From Solirubrobacterales bacterium (GTDB lineage: Bacteria > Actinomycetota > Thermoleophilia > Solirubrobacterales > 70-9), in assembly GCA_021323175.1 (NCBI GenBank), contig JAJTCK010000012.1, positions 1-39,279 on the forward strand: a stretch of DNA of 39,279 bases. The letters are read 5' to 3'. Below, one piece after another: positions 36,987 to 39,279 of the stretch. Below the pieces are notes generated by a model. It worked only from the letters and a program-made list of their open reading frames with translations, did not search any database and had not been told where the DNA came from. Made by a program: the position numbers and the translations under genes. Numbering within the stretch: the stretch's first letter is position 1; every line of letters starts with the position of its first letter.

Positions 36987-39020
36987 ATGGAGCAGCAGGA
37001 GACGACGCAGGCCCTGGGCGACGCCGAGAGGAAGGTGCTGGCGGCCGTCTGCGACACGGTGATCCCGGCCATCGAGCGGGAGCCCGACCCGCACGGCTTC
37101 TGGGGACGGAGTGCCACTGACATGGGAGTCCAGCTGGGCGTCCAGCAGCTGATCGAGGGGATCCCCGATCCGGTCCTGCGGAGTGGACTTGTCCAGCTCC
37201 TCGACGCGATCGGCGCGCAGGGGATCCTGCGCGCGCCCTCGCAGGAATCGCGCGAGCAGATCCTGCGCAACATCGGGCTTTCAGGACCCGAGGCCGGCGC
37301 CGGCGTCGCGGCCATGATCGGGATGACCCTTTTCATCGCCTACGGCGCTCCCGACGCGCAGACGGGGCAGAACCTCAACTGGGAGGTCCTGGAATATCCG
37401 GGGCCGATCTCACCGCCCCCCGAGGCACCGAAGACGCTCGACGTGCACCGCCCGGCGGGCGACGAGGAGATCGAGGCCGACGTCTGCATCGTCGGCTCGG
37501 GTGCGGGCGGGTCGGTGGTCGCCGCGACCCTCGCCGAGCGCGGTCTCGACGTCGTGGTCCTGGAAGCGGCCGGGTACTTCAACGAGTCTGACTTCGCCCA
37601 GCTCGAGTTCAAGGCCTACCAGGAGATGTACTGGCGCGGCGGGCCGACCCCAACCGCTGATGGCAACGTCAGCCTGGTCGCCGGGACCACGCTCGGGGGC
37701 GGGACCACGATCAACTGGACGAACTGCCTGCGCACCAAGCCATGGGTCCGAGAGCAGTGGGCGCGCGAGCACGGCTTGGAGGGCCTCGACGGCCCCGACT
37801 TCGACCGTCACCTCGATGCGGTCTGGCAGCGGCTGGGAGTCACCGACACCTGCAGCGACCTGAACGGCCCTCAGCAGCGGATGGCCGAGGGCTGCGAGGC
37901 GCTGGGCTGGAGCTTCGCCCGGATCACCCGGAACGTCGACCCCGACAGCTATGACCCGAAGCAGGCGGCATACATGGGATTCGGCGACCAGTCGGGCAGC
38001 AAGCGGAGCGCCGACCGCACATGGCTCGCTGACGCCCAGGCCCACGGCGCCACGCTGATCGCCGACTGCCGTGCGACGAAGGTGGTGGTCGAGGGGGGCC
38101 GCGCCGCCGGGGTCGAGGCGGTCAGCGGCTGGCAGGACCCCGCGGGCCGCACGGCTCGGGTGACGGTGCGCGCGCCGCGCGTCGTGGTTGCCGCGGGGTC
38201 GCTCGAGTCGCCGGCGCTTCTGCTGCGCTCGGGCATCGGCGGCCCCGCCACCGGCAACCATCTGCGCCTGCATCCCTGCACTGCCGTCTTCGGTATCTAC
38301 GGCGAGGACCAGCGTGCATGGTGGGGCCCTCCGCAGGCGGCGCTCTGCGACGAGTTCTCGAACACGGACGACGGCTACGGTCTGCTCGTCGAGACCGCGC
38401 AGTACGCGCCCGGGCTAATCGGGTCGGCCACCCCCTGGATCTCGGGGGCCGACCACAAGGAGCGGATGACCCAGTTTCGCTTCGGCGGCACGTTCATCGG
38501 GCTGACCCGGGACCGCGGGCACGGAAGCGTGGTCCTCGACGCGAACGGCGAGGGGATGCCGCAGTATTCGGTCACAGACGAGCTTGACCTCGGGAACCTG
38601 CGCCAGGGAGTCGAGGCCCAGATCCGCCTGCATGAGGCCGGCGGCGCGCACACGATCACCCCCCTCGCCGGCGGAGCCCCCACGTGGCGCCGCGGCGACG
38701 ACCTGGACGCCTTCATCGCCGGCGCCGTGCGGATCCCGTACCGCGTGGGCGGATACCGCCTGTTCAGCGCGCACCAGATGGGCACCTGCCGCATGGGCCC
38801 GGACCCGCAGACTTCGGTCGCCGACCCGCGGGGAGAGCTGCACGACACCAAGGGCGTGTGGATCGCGGACGCGAGCGCGTTCCCCACCTCTTCGGGGACG
38901 AACCCGATGATCACGATCATGGCGCTGGCCCGCCGCACCGCGGACGCCATTGCCGAGGACGCCGGCGCCACGGCCCCGGCCGAGCGCAAGGCCGACAGGG
39001 AGGTCACCGTTGGCAACTGA
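36987..39020 (+). CDS. GMC-family FAD-dependent oxidoreductase
   Basis: A 677-residue flavoenzyme that oxidises an alcohol. The first 120 residues form a helical domain like the gluconate dehydrogenase subunit 3 type (ERKVLAAVCDTVIPAIEREP). The FAD fold is DVCIVGSGAGGSVVAATLAE (about residues 163-182) with VVLEAAG. GMC landmarks are VAGTTLGGGTTINWTNCLRT and, in the C-terminal domain, HQMGTCRMGPDPQTSVADP and TSSGTNPMITIMALARRTAD, which give the catalytic His and Asn. The layout resembles long-chain alcohol oxidases, but the substrate is not proven. There is no signal peptide. It overlaps the aldehyde dehydrogenase gene, the expected next step. GAGGAGAGAG precedes the ATG; TAGAGT at 36957-36962 may be the -10 box. 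Confidence 0.9.
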   Translation: MEQQETTQALGDAERKVLAAVCDTVIPAIEREPDPHGFWGRSATDMGVQLGVQQLIEGIPDPVLRSGLVQLLDAIGAQGILRAPSQESREQILRNIGLSGPEAGAGVAAMIGMTLFIAYGAPDAQTGQNLNWEVLEYPGPISPPPEAPKTLDVHRPAGDEEIEADVCIVGSGAGGSVVAATLAERGLDVVVLEAAGYFNESDFAQLEFKAYQEMYWRGGPTPTADGNVSLVAGTTLGGGTTINWTNCLRTKPWVREQWAREHGLEGLDGPDFDRHLDAVWQRLGVTDTCSDLNGPQQRMAEGCEALGWSFARITRNVDPDSYDPKQAAYMGFGDQSGSKRSADRTWLADAQAHGATLIADCRATKVVVEGGRAAGVEAVSGWQDPAGRTARVTVRAPRVVVAAGSLESPALLLRSGIGGPATGNHLRLHPCTAVFGIYGEDQRAWWGPPQAALCDEFSNTDDGYGLLVETAQYAPGLIGSATPWISGADHKERMTQFRFGGTFIGLTRDRGHGSVVLDANGEGMPQYSVTDELDLGNLRQGVEAQIRLHEAGGAHTITPLAGGAPTWRRGDDLDAFIAGAVRIPYRVGGYRLFSAHQMGTCRMGPDPQTSVADPRGELHDTKGVWIADASAFPTSSGTNPMITIMALARRTADAIAEDAGATAPAERKADREVTVGN

Positions 39021-39279
39021 GGCACCGCCCCAGCAGCCCCCGGGTCATCCGAGCGAGCCGATCGCGCGCGACCGCCACTACATCGGCGGGGCGTGGGTCG
39101 AGCCCGCTGGCTCGGGCTCGATCGAGGTGATTGACTCGGCCACCGAGGAGGTCATCGGCTCCGTCCCGCAGGGGACCCCCGAGGACGTGGATGGGGCGGT
39201 CGGGGCCGCGCGCGCGGCGTTCGAGGCCTGGTCTCAGGTCCCGCTAGAGGGGCGACTCGAGGCCCTGGAGGGGATCGCC
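39010..39279 (+). CDS. aldehyde dehydrogenase, N-terminal part (cut by window end)
   Basis: The first 90 residues of an NAD(P)-dependent aldehyde dehydrogenase: HYIGGAWVEPAGSGSIEVID, SATEEVIGSVPQGTPEDVDG and AVGAARAAFEAWSQVPLEGR. The active-site Cys lies beyond the window. The start is TTG 39010, overlapping the last 11 nt of the GMC gene, with GGGAGG 6 nt upstream. The overlap implies joint expression, probably for oxidising an alcohol to an acid in two steps. Confidence 0.88.
   Translation, partial: MATEAPPQQPPGHPSEPIARDRHYIGGAWVEPAGSGSIEVIDSATEEVIGSVPQGTPEDVDGAVGAARAAFEAWSQVPLEGRLEALEGIA

Noticed and set aside
1-39279. CRISPR arrays, rRNA genes, intact transposases
   Set aside because: No regularly spaced repeats, rRNA-like sequence or transposase motifs were seen while reading both strands.

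Overview
This is a high-GC bacterial chromosome segment with almost exclusively G/C third codon positions. Gene content and order (tig, clpP, clpX, valS, folC; ndk, maf, mreC, mreD, PBP2, rodA, rng, rplU, rpmA, obgE, proB), a CtaG-type oxidase assembly protein, ArsR/SRPBCC pairs and several SnoaL-like proteins beginning MSQENVE or similar fit an actinobacterium, most likely class Thermoleophilia (inference, no search run). GTG, TTG and one apparent CTG start are used, and many genes seem to be read from leaderless mRNAs.

Bases 1-8770 are accessory: the tail of an unknown gene, three SnoaL-like genes, a LexA-box-associated small gene, tRNA-Arg(TCT), a frameshifted GNAT acetyltransferase, tRNA-His(GTG), and between tRNA-His and a 16-bp copy of its 3' end a decayed integrated element with excisionase and integrase remnants. 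Next come a cupin gene, an SRPBCC / zinc alcohol dehydrogenase / membrane protein operon and an ArsR-SRPBCC regulator pair.

Bases 8771-13700 hold a sigma-70 family factor divergent from corA, then ctaG overlapping a fused membrane/spermidine-synthase-like gene, and a probable small minus-strand membrane protein.

Bases 13699-24253 carry protein quality control and translation genes: trigger factor, clpP, an M23 peptidase, clpX (CTG start), valS, folC and a 39-residue membrane protein. Between tig and clpP a minus-strand operon DUF488, ArsR, DUF899, a 40-residue membrane protein and SRPBCC is joined by successive 4-base overlaps.

Bases 24358-39279 hold a zinc-ribbon membrane protein, ndk, maf, the rod-shape and wall elongation genes (mreC, mreD, PBP2, rodA), a ribonuclease E/G with a probable TRAM domain, rplU-rpmA, obgE, a convergent nitrilase-family gene, proB, and a GMC oxidoreductase overlapping an aldehyde dehydrogenase cut by the window end. 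The last two plausibly act in sequence, alcohol to aldehyde to acid.

No rRNA, CRISPR array or intact mobile element was seen. The most notable signals are the window-wide leaderless start pattern, a promoter-plus-start-codon cassette shared by unrelated genes, the tRNA-His element scar, and the LexA-like box touching a start codon.
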